A stretch of DNA of 64,000 nucleotides, taken from Incurvaria masculella. Taxonomy: Eukaryota; Arthropoda; Insecta; Lepidoptera; Incurvariidae. Below, piece after piece: positions 40,660-51,600 of this stretch. Made by a program: the position numbers and the translations under genes. The first letter of the stretch is position 1. Each line of letters begins with the position of its first letter. Below the pieces are notes generated by a model that saw only the letters and a list, made by a program, of their open reading frames with translations, made no database searches and was not told the DNA's origin. The DNA is taken from contig OX335656.1 in assembly GCA_946894095.1 (NCBI GenBank), forward strand, positions 5,161,001 through 5,225,000. The letters run 5' to 3'.

Positions 40660-43600
40660 CATTTAAAAGTATGGAAAATTTACTGTTTCGAGCGTATTCA
40701 AATGCGAATATCTAGTTAATTACTCATCAGATTTTAGTGAAGTTTCATCAATTCAAATAACACGTTGAAGACTCCATAAGCATAAAAAAAGATCGTCGGT
40801 GTATAAAGTACCGGTGAAAATGTCTCAAAATATTTTTTTTAATTTTAAATGTATGAAAATATATATACCGTCCATCTTTTTTGTTTATGGAGTGTCTGGC
40901 GTGCTATCTTTAATGGTGAAAATCTCATTTAAATCTGACCATTAATTTCCGAGATATTCGCATGTGAATACTGTCGAAACAGTAAATTTTCCATACATTA
41001 AAAACTTAAAACTATTTTTGAAAGGCATTTTCACCGATCTAAAAAAACATGAAAAATGTGGTCTATATCGAATATAGATAACGTTGGATCGGTGAAAATG
41101 CCTTTAACAATGTTTTAAATGTAAAGGTATTAAAAATTTACTGTTTTGAGTGCATTCAAATGCGAATATCTCGTAAATTAGTCGTCAGATTTTAATGAAG
41201 TTTTCATCATTTTAAATAACACGTCAACGACTCCATGAGCATGAAAAACCGGCCATGTGCGAGTCTGACTCGCACACGAAGGGTTCCGTACCCTCGTACA
41301 AGACATAACACAAAAAAGTTTTGTGTGTAATTTTGACTATTTTTTTATTCCATATTTTTTGCTTATGGAGTATTTAACGTGCTATCTCTAATGGGGAAAA
41401 CCTCATTTAAATCTGTATATACGGTACATACATTTGCATCGGTATAAATGCCTCTTTCTTTAAAATTCCTTCAAAAAATTTTGAAAATTTTAAATGTGTT
41501 TTTGTTTGCTCAAGGCGTCTTCAACCTGTTATTTTGAATGGTGAAAACTATATTTAAATCTGACCATTAATTTCTGAGATATTCGCATGTGAATACTGTC
41601 GAAACAGTACATTTTCAATACATTTAAAACTTAAAACAATTTTTAAAAGGCGTTTTCACCGGTCTAAAAAAAACATGAAAAATGTGTTCTATTGTGAAAA
41701 TAGAAAACGTTGGATCGGTACAAATGGCTTTAACAATGTTGTAAATGTAAAGGTATTGAAAATTTACTGTTTTGAGCGCATTCGAATGCGAATATCTCGT
41801 AAATTAGTCGTCAGATTTTAATACAGTTTTGATCATTTAAAATAACACGTGAAAGACTCCATGAGCATGAAAAACCGGCCATGTGCGAGTCTGACTCGCA
41901 CACGAAGGGTTCCGTATCGTCGAACAAGACATAACACAAACAAGTTTTGCATGTAATCTTAACTTTTTTTTAATTCCATATGTTTTTCTTATGGAGTCTT
42001 TGACGTGCTATCTCTAATGGTGAAAACGTCATTTAAATCTGTAAATACGGTACATACATTTGCATCGGTATAAATGCCTCTTTCTTTAAAATTCGTTTAA
42101 AAACCTTTGAAAATTTTAAATTTGTGAAAATATAAATACCGTTGATCTTTGTTTGCTCATGGAGTCTTCAATCTATTACTTTGAATGGTGAAAACTTTAT
42201 TTAAATCTGACCATTAATTTCCGAGATATTCGCATATGAATCTGTCGAAACAGTACATTTTCAATACATTTAAAACTTAAAAGAATTTTTAAAAGGCGTT
42301 TTCACCGGTCTAAAAAAACATGAAAAATGTGTTCTATTACGAAAATAGAAAACGTTGGATCGGTACAAATGGCTTTAACAATGTTTTAAATGTAAAGGTA
42401 TTGAAAATTTACTGTTTTGAGCGCATTCGAAGGCGAATATCTCGTAAATTAGTCGTCAGATTTTAATACAGTTTTGATCATTTAAAATAACACGTGAACG
42501 ACTCCATGAGCATGAAAAACCGGCCATGTGCAAGTTTGACTCGCACACGAAGGGTTCCGTACCGTCGAACAAGACATAACACAAACAAGTTTTGCATGTA
42601 ATCTTAACTATTTTTTAATTCCATATGTTTTTCTTATGGAGTCTTTGACGTGCTATCTCTAATGGTGAAAACGTCATTTAAATCTGTAAATACGGTACAT
42701 ACATTTGCATCGGTATAAATGCCTCTTTCTTTAAAATTCGTTTAAAAACCTTTGAAAATTTTAAATGTGTGAAAATATAAATACCGTTGATCTTTGTTTG
42801 CTCATGGAGTCTTCAACCTATTACTTTGAATGGTGAAAACTTTATTTAAATCTGACCATTAATTTCCGAGATATTCGCATGTGAATACTGTCGAAACAGT
42901 ACATTTTCAATACATTTAAAACTTAAAACAATTTTTAAAAGGCGTTTTCACCGGTCTAAAAAAAACATGAAAAATGTGTTCTATTGTGAAAATAGAAAAC
43001 GTTGGATCGGTACAAATGGCTTTAACAATGTTGTAAATGTAAAGGTATTGAAAATTTACTGTTTTGATCGCATTCGAATGCGAATATCTCGTAAATTAGT
43101 CGTCAGATTTTAATACAGTTTTGATCATTTAAAATAATACGTGAACGACTCCATGAGCATGAAAAACCAGCCATGTGCGAGTCTGACTCGCACACGAATG
43201 GTTCCGTACCGTCGAACAAGACGTAACACAAACAAGTTTTGCATGTAATCTTAACTATTTTTTAATTCCATATGTTTTTCTTATGGAGTCTTTGACGTGC
43301 TATCTCTAATGGTGAAAAACGTCATTTAAATCTGTAAATACGGTACATACATTTGCATCGGTATAAATGCCTCTTTCTTTAAAATTCGTTTAAAAACCTT
43401 TGAAAATTTTAAATGTGTGAAAATATAAATACCGTTGATCTTTGTTTGCTCATGGAGTCTTCAACCTATTACTTTGAATGGTGAAAACTTTATTTAAATC
43501 TGACCATTAATATCTGAGATATTCGCATGTGAATATTGTCGAAACAGTACATTTTCCATACATTTAAAATTTTAAACAATTTTTGAAATGCATTTTCACC

Positions 43601-45840
43601 GATCTAAAAAAACATGAAAAATGTGTTCTATATCGAATATAGATAACGTTGGATCGGTGAAAGTGCCCTTAACAATGTTTTAAATTTAAAAGTATTGAAA
43701 ATTTACTGTTTTTAGCGCATTCGAATGCGAATATCTCGTAAATTAGTCGTCAGATTTTGATACAGTTTTGATCATTTAAAATAACACGTGAACGACTCCA
43801 TAAGCATGAAAAACCGGCCATGTGCGAGTCTGACTCGCACACGAAGGGTTCCGTACCGTCATACAAGACATAACACAAAAGAGTGTTGTATGCAATTTTG
43901 ACTATTTTTAATTCCATATTTTTTGCTTATTGAGTCTTTGACGTGCTATCTCTAATGGTGAAAACCTCATTGAAATCAGTGTATACGGTACACACATTTG
44001 TATCGGTATAAATACCTCTTTCTTTAAAATTCCTTCAAAAATTTTTGAAAATTTTAAATATGTTATTTGTTTGCTCATGGCGTCTTCAACCTGTTATTTT
44101 GAATGGTGAAAACTTTATTTAAATCTGACCACTAATTTCTGAGATATTCGCATGTGAATAATGTCGAAACAGTACATTTTCAATACATTTAAAACTTAAA
44201 ACAATTTTTGAAAGGCGTTTTCACAGGTCTAAAAAAAACATGAAAAATGTGTTCTATATCGAAAATAGAAAACGTTAGATTGGTACATACAAATGCCTTT
44301 AACAATGTTTTAAATGTTAAGGTATTGAAAATGTACTGTTTTGAGCTCATTCAAATGCGAATATATCATAAATTAGTCGACAGATTTTAATGAAGTTTTC
44401 ATCATTTTAAATAACACTTCAACGACTCCATAAGCATGAAAAACCGGCCATGTGCGAGTCTGACTCGCACACGAAGGGTTCCGTACCGTCTTACAAGGCA
44501 TAACACAAAAAAGTTTTGTACGTAATTTTGACAATTTTTTAATTCCATATTTTTTGCTTATGGAGTATTTAACGTGCTATCTCTAATGGGGAAAACCTTA
44601 TTCAAATCTGTATATACGGTACATACATTTGCATCGGTATAAATGCCTCTTTCTTTAAAATTCGTTTAAAAACCTTTGAAAATTTTAAATGTGTGAAAAT
44701 ATAAATACCGTTGATCTTTGTTTGCTCATGGAGTCTTCAACCTATTACTTTGAATGGTGAAAACTTTATTAAAATCTGACTTTTAATTTCCGAGATATTC
44801 GCATGTGAATACTGTCGAAACAGTACATTTTCCATACATTAAAAACTTAAAACAATTTTAAAGAGGCTTGTTCACCGGTCTGATAAAAACATGAAAAATG
44901 TGTTCTATATCAAACATAGATAACATTGGATCGGTGAAAATGCCTTTAACAATGTTTTAAATATAAAGGTATTGAAAATTTACTGTTTTGAGCGTATTAA
45001 AATGCGAATATCTCGTAAATTAGTCGTCAGATTTTAATGAAGTTTTCATCATTTAAAATAACACGTCAACGACTCCATGGGCATGAAAAACCGGCCATGT
45101 GCGAGTCTGACTCGCACACGAAGGGTTCCGTACCATCGTACAAGATATAACACAAAAAAGTTTTGTATGTAATTTTCATAATTTTTGGTTCCATATTTTT
45201 TTCTAATGGAGTCTTTGCCGAGCTATCTCTAATGGTGAAAACCTCATTTAAATCTGTGTATACGGTATATACATTTGTATCGGTATAAATGCCTCTTTCT
45301 TTAAAATTCCTTTAAAAAAATTTGAAAATTTTAAATGTGTGAAAATATGAATACCGTTCATCTTTGTTTGCTAATGGAGTCTTCAACCTGTTATTTTAAA
45401 TGATGAAAACTTAATTAAAATCTGACGACTCATTTACGAGATATTCGCATTTGAATACACTCAAAACAGTAAATTTTCCATACTTTTAAATTTAAAACAT
45501 TGTTTAAGGCATTTTTACCTATTGAACGTTGCCTATTTTCGATATTGAACATATTTTTTATGTTTTTTTTTAAATCGGTAAAAATTCCTTTTAATTATAT
45601 TTTTGAAATTTTACTGTACAATTTTGACAGTATTGACATGCGAATATATCGGAAATTAATGGTCAGATTGAAATGAGGTTTTCACCATTAAAGATAGCAA
45701 GTCAAAGTCTCCATAAGCGAAAAAAGATGGACGGTATTTTTATTTCCATACATTTAAAATTTAAAACATTGTTAAGACGCATTTTCACCGATACTTTATA
45801 CACCGACGATCTATTTCATGCTAATGGAGTGAATATACTG
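40660..45840. repeat. Tandem satellite, ~640-bp palindromic units
   Basis: The anchor GGCCATGTGCGAGTCTGACT occurs near 41251, 41877, 42522, 43168, 43816, 44446 and 45093 (spacing 626-648 bp), with small changes in some units. Each unit holds an imperfect palindrome of about 360 bp, for example 42156-42515. It has CTCATGGAGTC at the left, GACTCCATGAGCATG at the right, and mirrored GAGATATTCGCAT / ATGCGAATATCTC segments. The first and last partial units are inverted relative to each other (about 40770-40990 against 45610-45830). Confidence 0.88.
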
Positions 45841-45984
45841 ATAAGTTGAATACATTATCAATTTTCTCTAGCCACATAAAAGTCAATATGAAGGAAACAT
45901 AAAATGCACTTTTTTTTTTAATTCAAAGAAAAATCCGGTGGGTATAACATTTTATTTACTTTTTTAATCATATAACAACATATT

Positions 45985-46333
45985 AAAAACCGGCCAAGTG
46001 CGAGTCGGACTCGCACACGAAGGGTTCCGTACCATCGTAGAAAAAAAAAACCAAAAAAATCACGTTTTTTGTATGGGAGCCCCCTTTAATTTAAATTATT
46101 TTTTAATCTTACCTATTTGTTGTTATAGCGGCAAAATAAATACACACTCTGTGAAAATTTCAGCTGTCTACCTGTTACGGTTACTGAGATACAGCCCTGT
46201 GACAGACGGACAGACGGACGGACGGACTGACGGACGGACGGACGGACGGACGGACGGACGGACGGACGGACGGACAGCGGAGGCTTAGTAATAGGGTTCC
46301 GTTTTCACCCTTTGGGTACGGAACCCTAAAAAG
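45985..46333 (+). repeat. (GTCY)n MITE, complete, long microsatellite
   Basis: AAACCGGCCAAGTGCGAGTC through TACGGAACCCTAAAAA, with a long pure-looking GACG/GGAC tract at about 46205-46274. It appears to be among the youngest copies. Confidence 0.9.
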
Positions 46334-46348
46334 TAATAAATAAATAAA

Positions 46349-46499
46349 ATACATACATACTCTGTGAAAATTTCACCTTCCTACTTATTACGGTTCATAA
46401 GATAGAGCCCTGTGACAGACGGACGGATGGACGGACGGAGAGCGGAGGTTTAGTAATAGGGTTCCGTTGGCATCCTTTGGGTACGGAACCCTAAAAAAG
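46349..46499 (+). repeat. (GTCY)n MITE, 3' part
   Basis: ACTCTGTGAAAATTTCACCT, GAGCCCTGTGACAGACGGAC and GGGTACGGAACCCTAAAAA, placed head-to-tail directly behind the complete copy. Confidence 0.85.
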
Positions 46500-46502
46500 T
46501 AG

Positions 46503-46618
46503 TATTCAGAGTGGGCGGTCTAACTTGACGACCCGGATTATGTCCGTCCTATGTATTATTTTGCATGGTTAGTCCAGTGATAATTCGTACAAAATGATTA
46601 CAGTTCACTCTGAATACA
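46503..46618. repeat. MITE with GTATTCAGAGTG inverted ends (copy 1)
   Basis: GTATTCAGAGTGGGCGG at the left and CACTCTGAATAC at the right; about 116 bp. It contains CATGGTTAGTCC.GTGATAAT. Related copies lie at 47568-47690 and 47704-48166. Confidence 0.65.
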
Positions 46619-46939
46619 ACTGCTAGAATCTACGAGTCGAGCCGGTTATAAAGATGTGTCACTTGTCATAGAAAACTTACACGAGTTATGCACGTACATG
46701 ACCAATTTATTTACCAAAATCATCCGAAATGCTCGCCAGCTCCCAACTACGCGCTCGCTTTAGGTACATTCGATTATGCACCACCAAAGTAATTATAAGT
46801 ATTATCTTTGCCACCACACTCCAAAGCCCCGCGCCTCGAGCGTTTCGTTGCCTCGAGCAAAGGTCGGCGCACACGCACACTTACGCAATCACACATATTG
46901 AAACACGTGCCTCAGCCGCCGCTGCCGTCCCGCTTCGGC

Positions 46940-47515
46940 CTGCCTCAGCCTACCACCCGCGCTCATCTTGCCGTTTCAGCGCGAAATTCAAAGTTGCGTT
47001 AAACGCTGCAAAACTGACGGTCGTGTAACTTTTTTGTTGGATTCTGTTAAAAGTATCTTCGATTATATCTTTTATTGTCATTATATTTCAAAAAGTGCGC
47101 GGGCCAATTATGCTGTTCACTTTATTTGGGCATTTGCAAAATATATGTGTTGCCAGTAACAATTTTGTTGGATTCTTTGAAATTATCGATCTAATTAGAA
47201 TTAAAAAACAATGTGTGACGACAGATTGGGCTGGCCAATTTTGCCGATTTTATGAGAGCGAAAACTGTGTATTTTTTAAAAAAAACTCGCTTTTGTGTAA
47301 AAAAATTGTTGGATTCCTGAACACATATATACCTATTAACCCATTTTATTAGACATTGAAAAGAAATTTGGCGGGCCATTTTTGCAGCAAATGATACCGC
47401 ATATTTTGTGTTTTTTGCCAAAATACCTAAGTTCCGGGAAAAAAAAATGTTGGATTCTGAGTCATTCATTTTTAAAACCTGTATTTGTACACATTCTGAA
47501 GATTTCATGGACGGG
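46940..47515 (-). repeat. Right long inverted repeat of the 8-kb element
   Basis: Reverse-oriented copy of 39482-40060. TGTTGGATTC occurs near 47036, 47167, 47309 and 47450. A 105-codon open frame on the minus strand (47191-47508) matches the frame in the left copy. Confidence 0.75.
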
Positions 47516-47567
47516 CGAATTCATGCATGTCTCAAATGCCCCATTCAACGGTGTATTCTGTAACAGT

Positions 47568-47690
47568 TGTATTCAGAGTGAACTGTCAAATTTATTACTC
47601 GGTCTAGCACCGGAATAACCATACAAAAGTGCTTTTTATTCCGGCGGCGATAATTCCGTATTAAAGTTAGTCCGCCCACTCTGAATGCGA
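47568..47690. repeat. MITE with GTATTCAGAGTG ends (copy 2)
   Basis: GTATTCAGAGTGAACTGTCA at the left and TTAGTCCGCCCACTCTGAAT at the right, with CACCGGAATAACCATACAAA inside. Confidence 0.65.
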
Positions 47691-47703
47691 CTGTCACAGT
47701 CTT

Positions 47704-48166
47704 ATTCAGTGAGCCCCTGTCAAAACGAAGCACGAGATTATCACCGGACTAACCATACGAAAACCGGCTTAGTCCGTAGAATTAAACTTAGTAAATACAG
47801 CTAAAAGTATTTAAAATGTGTATGCAAAAAATGTAGATGTCGCATGAGCGACCTTACCTTAAAAACGTCAAAACTGCAATTTCTGTCAATTTTGATTTAC
47901 GTATTTTTAGATGAAAGATGAACTCTATGAGGCAGTTAGAACAAGGTTTACAGGAAAAGAAGAGCTTCTGTCTGTCTTCAAACAATTTTTTTTTATTATT
48001 ATTAAATTTAAACCAGCACAAAGTATGAAACGAAATATTATAGGTTATGTTTTTGTGATATTTTCTTTACCAAGACTTCTTTTGATTACGATACAAAATA
48101 CTGTTTAGTCCGGGGATAATCCCCGTATTGAACTTAGTCCGCCCGTTCTGAATACTACTGCTAGAG
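47704..48166. repeat. MITE with ATTCAG ends (copy 3, longer)
   Basis: TTATTCAGTGAGCCCCTGTC and ACCGGACTAACCATACGAAA at the left; AACTTAGTCCGCCCGTTCTG and AATACTACTGCTAGAG at the right. The longer middle has no recognised ORF. Confidence 0.5.
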
Positions 48167-48331
48167 TCCGATGAAATTTTCAATGCAGCTATGAAAAAAA
48201 TACTTGTTTCCAAGGCCCTAAAACGAATATTTTTGGGCCAGCGTACTGGTGCCATTAGTCGTGCGCATTGACCGGGTCCTTATAAGTCAATGCTTATTTC
48301 ATAAGTTTCATACACAGGGATCTACTCGGAA

Positions 48332-48433
48332 AGCGAACACGAGAAGTTCTTACATCGAATACTTGCGAGAAACTGTCATTAACACTTTTTCGAAATTGAG
48401 TAGAGTTATTTGTGAGAACTTCTCGTGTTCGCT
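48332..48433. other. Inverted repeat upstream of the hexosaminidase start
   Basis: AGCGAACACGAGAAGTTCT (48332-48350) is exactly complementary to 48415-48433, 64 bp apart. The inner GAGAA / TTCTC resembles heat-shock-type half sites, but the spacing does not make an HSE array. It lies about 175 bp before the ATG, so it is in or near the promoter or 5' UTR. Confidence 0.6.
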
Positions 48434-48606
48434 TATGAGTGCCCGGGAAAGGACTCAGGCAAAGAGTAGTTATGTAATCTGTCAGCAAATGTTATTCTCT
48501 GGTCACTTCCAGCCAGCCGGCAGCCAGTCGTCACAGAACATATAATATCCACGCAGTCGTTTGTGGAAGCCGTTGCGGGTTTGTAGTGTTTTGGTTGCCT
48601 GTTAAA

Positions 48607-51600
48607 ATGTTTCGCGCCATTTTCGTAACCGCACTCGTAGCGGTTGCGTATAGTTTTTACATAGAACATCCGGGACCTCGATATCCTCCTACAAAGGGTG
48701 AGATTTGGCCGAAGCCGCAGAGCGAAAACAAATCCTCTACCTATTTCACTATCCTTCCGCAGAACTTCGTTATAAATGTGAGTACCTATGTCATTTATGA
48801 ACATAATTAATTTTAGCAATAGGAAGTTACCATACAGGAGTAAACAATAAATAAATCAGAGACGGGTATAATCCCATTAAGCCCCGGTTGCACGAAGAAA
48901 CGGCTGACTAATCAATGTTCAAACACGTCACTTTTAGTGTATCGTATGGAGTTCCTTCCATACTGTCCTTACAAAGTGGCGTGTTTAATCGTACGTGGAC
49001 GTTGATTTTGATTTTTTGTCCGTTACAAAGGAAAATATCGTTTTGGACGTTTTTTACCGCCATCCCCCCATCGCTAATACATAGGGTTCATAAAATACAG
49101 AAGGGAAGTCTGTTATTGATAAAAATATGCCCTATCGTCGTTGAAAACATGAGTCATGAGGTTTATAATTATTTAGTGTTGTTGATTTTCCTTATAGGAA
49201 TCTAAAATAAAAGTTGGTTTACTTGAACCTTCAATAACAATTTACATGCAAACAACATATAATTATATAATAATAATGTTAATCATATAAAGTAATTATT
49301 TTTTGGACGATGTAAGTAAAGAGCAGAATGAGATTCTCAATTATGTTTAATTACTATTTGATACTTACTATAGTTCTCACTATTTGAATTTTTTTATCAA
49401 TTTTGCTTCACATTCTGCTTTTATCAAAATAATTATTATTAAGAATTAGACAATAAAAAAGGGAATAAAAAAAAGGGGGCAACTTAAAAGAATAATAAAT
49501 TGTGTATAATTAGTTCTGAGAAATGTATCATTACTACAAAAATGCCTTTGTAACAGTGGGTATCGCTATTTAATAGTAATTGCATTTTATTCGATATTTT
49601 TGAAGTGTTACGAAAAAATATTTATCAAATTATGACTTGCCGGTTATCTCATAACGCTAACGTCTATTAGCGGACTTAGGCTTCGGGTTGCCTTCGGTCC
49701 GAATTGATTAGGATAGGGCTTTGTCGCTCTATGTGAACTGCCCCTAACGTTTTTTTTTTATGCGACCTGACATGGATGGCTAATACCACACAACTACCGT
49801 TATGATATTAGCCCAATACACCACATTCCCGAAGGAATTAGGTGCCATGCCAGGACCTTCCCTTTATGAGCACGGCTACATTGAACTGGATGGAAAACAC
49901 GGACAAATTTTCATTGCCGCTTCGACCATCTTTTCATCCAATGCGATGGTACCAACCCGGGCGGGCTTAAACCCTACCACCTAGTAGGGGAAGGGGACCT
50001 ACAGTTTTACATGGATTCCGAACCATGGAGCAGCTTGAATTCGTGACGAAATTCACTTATCGAACTCTGAAAGAGAATGACAGTGGTGCAAGTTGGTATT
50101 GAACCCGGGCCTCTGGTACGCTAGGCCAGTCCCCGCGCCACTAGGCTACGAGCCGCTCAAACGTTGCCCTTCGACCCAACAGCTGACGCAGCAGAAGTGC
50201 CCGCTGCTCGAGCGGGCGGTGACGCGCTACGGCCACTTGATAGCGCGTCTGCAGCGGCTGGTGGCGCGATCGCGCCGCGTCCACCGCCGCCGCTGGCACG
50301 CGGAGGGGAGTGTCGGCGCGGCGTCGTTGGCGGCGGCGGCGGTCGCGAACGGCACCGCCCGACTGGGGCGCCTGGAGGCGCTCAATGTTGCTTTGACGCG
50401 CCCTTGCGAGGAGTATCCTTATCTCGATATGGTGGAGTCGTGTAAGTTCGGCACATTCGTGAGATCTATACTGATATCATGTCCACATTGTGTGGTAAAT
50501 TGTTCTCATATTTTCAAGTATTCTTACTTTACCCATACTATCACTAATCAAATAATTAGAAATGTAGGTTAACACACCATCATTCAGCATCAGAACATTG
50601 TGTTCTAAATAAAAAAATGTGCAAACAAAAGATAAATAAATATTTTAGACACTTTGATTAGTGAAGATACGGGTAATGTATGAATACTTTCCTTTATTTT
50701 GCCACTACTTCACTTAATTGTTTCCTTATAAGCGACATTATCGTCTGATGTAATACTAAAGCGTGCGTTATTTTTATCCTTTTTTTGACAAGATTGATTC
50801 CCGGCTAGAAAAAGTGCTGTCCCTCCGACCCCTTTCTTCCATAGCTCAGCATGTTCCGCGACGTGTCGACACACAGCAAACCAGAACCAACCGATGCTCT
50901 AGAACCTTTATCTATATATAGAGTTATAAAGTATATAATGAACTCCCTGCCGAAGTATTTCCCACAGAGTACAACCCGGGGTCCTTCAAACATGGTGTGA
51001 AGAAGCACATTACCGGCCAGCATGATTTTCACAGTCCCCGTGAAAGTTTGAAAGCCCTTGGGCGTCGTCAGACACCTCTTATGTAAGGGCCCAGCGTACG
51101 CCAAAACAAAACATTGAGAGGGTACGCCATACACCGCGCTTAAACATAAACAATTATAACAGTCATTGAATAAATCTCCGGCACATACGGAGTGAGTTTT
51201 CCTGGTTACCATACTACTGCACGAAATAATTCTAATTTTAGAGACAATTACGGCGTTTTACCTATCGGCCTGTCGAGGAACGGCATACGTTTACGTTTAC
51301 TTATCAAACAGTTTATAAGTATCAAAACGCTTTGATATGCCTGCAATTTATAGCGAGATATTTTTTGCGAGTTAATGCCGGTTACTCCTCAGATAGGTTG
51401 CAATCACTCCAAAGTAATTGTTCACACCCAGGAGCGGAACTACGTCACATTACGCACAATGGGCGGGAAATTGAAGGGGTCACATTCTTTAGGCTGAAGT
51501 TAACCATTGTGACATGACTCAACAGTCGTGTCGGATCCATAAAAAACAATAGGCATTTTTTTGCTTGCAGACAGACTAACGGTGGCTAAGAATTCTACAC

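Larger units (their letters stand above)
39482..47515. mobile_element. ~8-kb element bounded by ~0.57-kb inverted repeats
   Basis: The left repeat (39482 to about 40060) and right repeat (about 46940 to 47515) are inverted copies. Shared blocks in mirrored order are GTCCATGAAATCTTCAGAAT, CACAAAATATGCGGTATCAT, AATGGCCCGCCAAATTTCTT, the TTTTAACAGAATCCAACAA region and TTGAATTTCGCGCT. The core is the palindromic satellite array plus (GTCY)n MITEs. No transposase, reverse transcriptase or other conserved protein was found inside. Inference: a large non-autonomous DNA element or an inverted segmental duplication. No clear target-site duplication could be identified. Confidence 0.65.

Noticed and set aside
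46205..46274. Regular short repeats resembling a CRISPR or coding repeat
   Set aside because: A pure tetranucleotide (GACG/GGAC) microsatellite inside a MITE in a eukaryotic genome.
46729..47028. 99-codon plus-strand frame in GC-rich DNA
   Set aside because: Falls in the GC-rich end of the right long repeat; no motif, and the left copy does not keep the frame.
48332..48433. Heat-shock element array
   Set aside because: GAGAA/TTCTC occurs, but not as alternating 5-bp units with the needed spacing.
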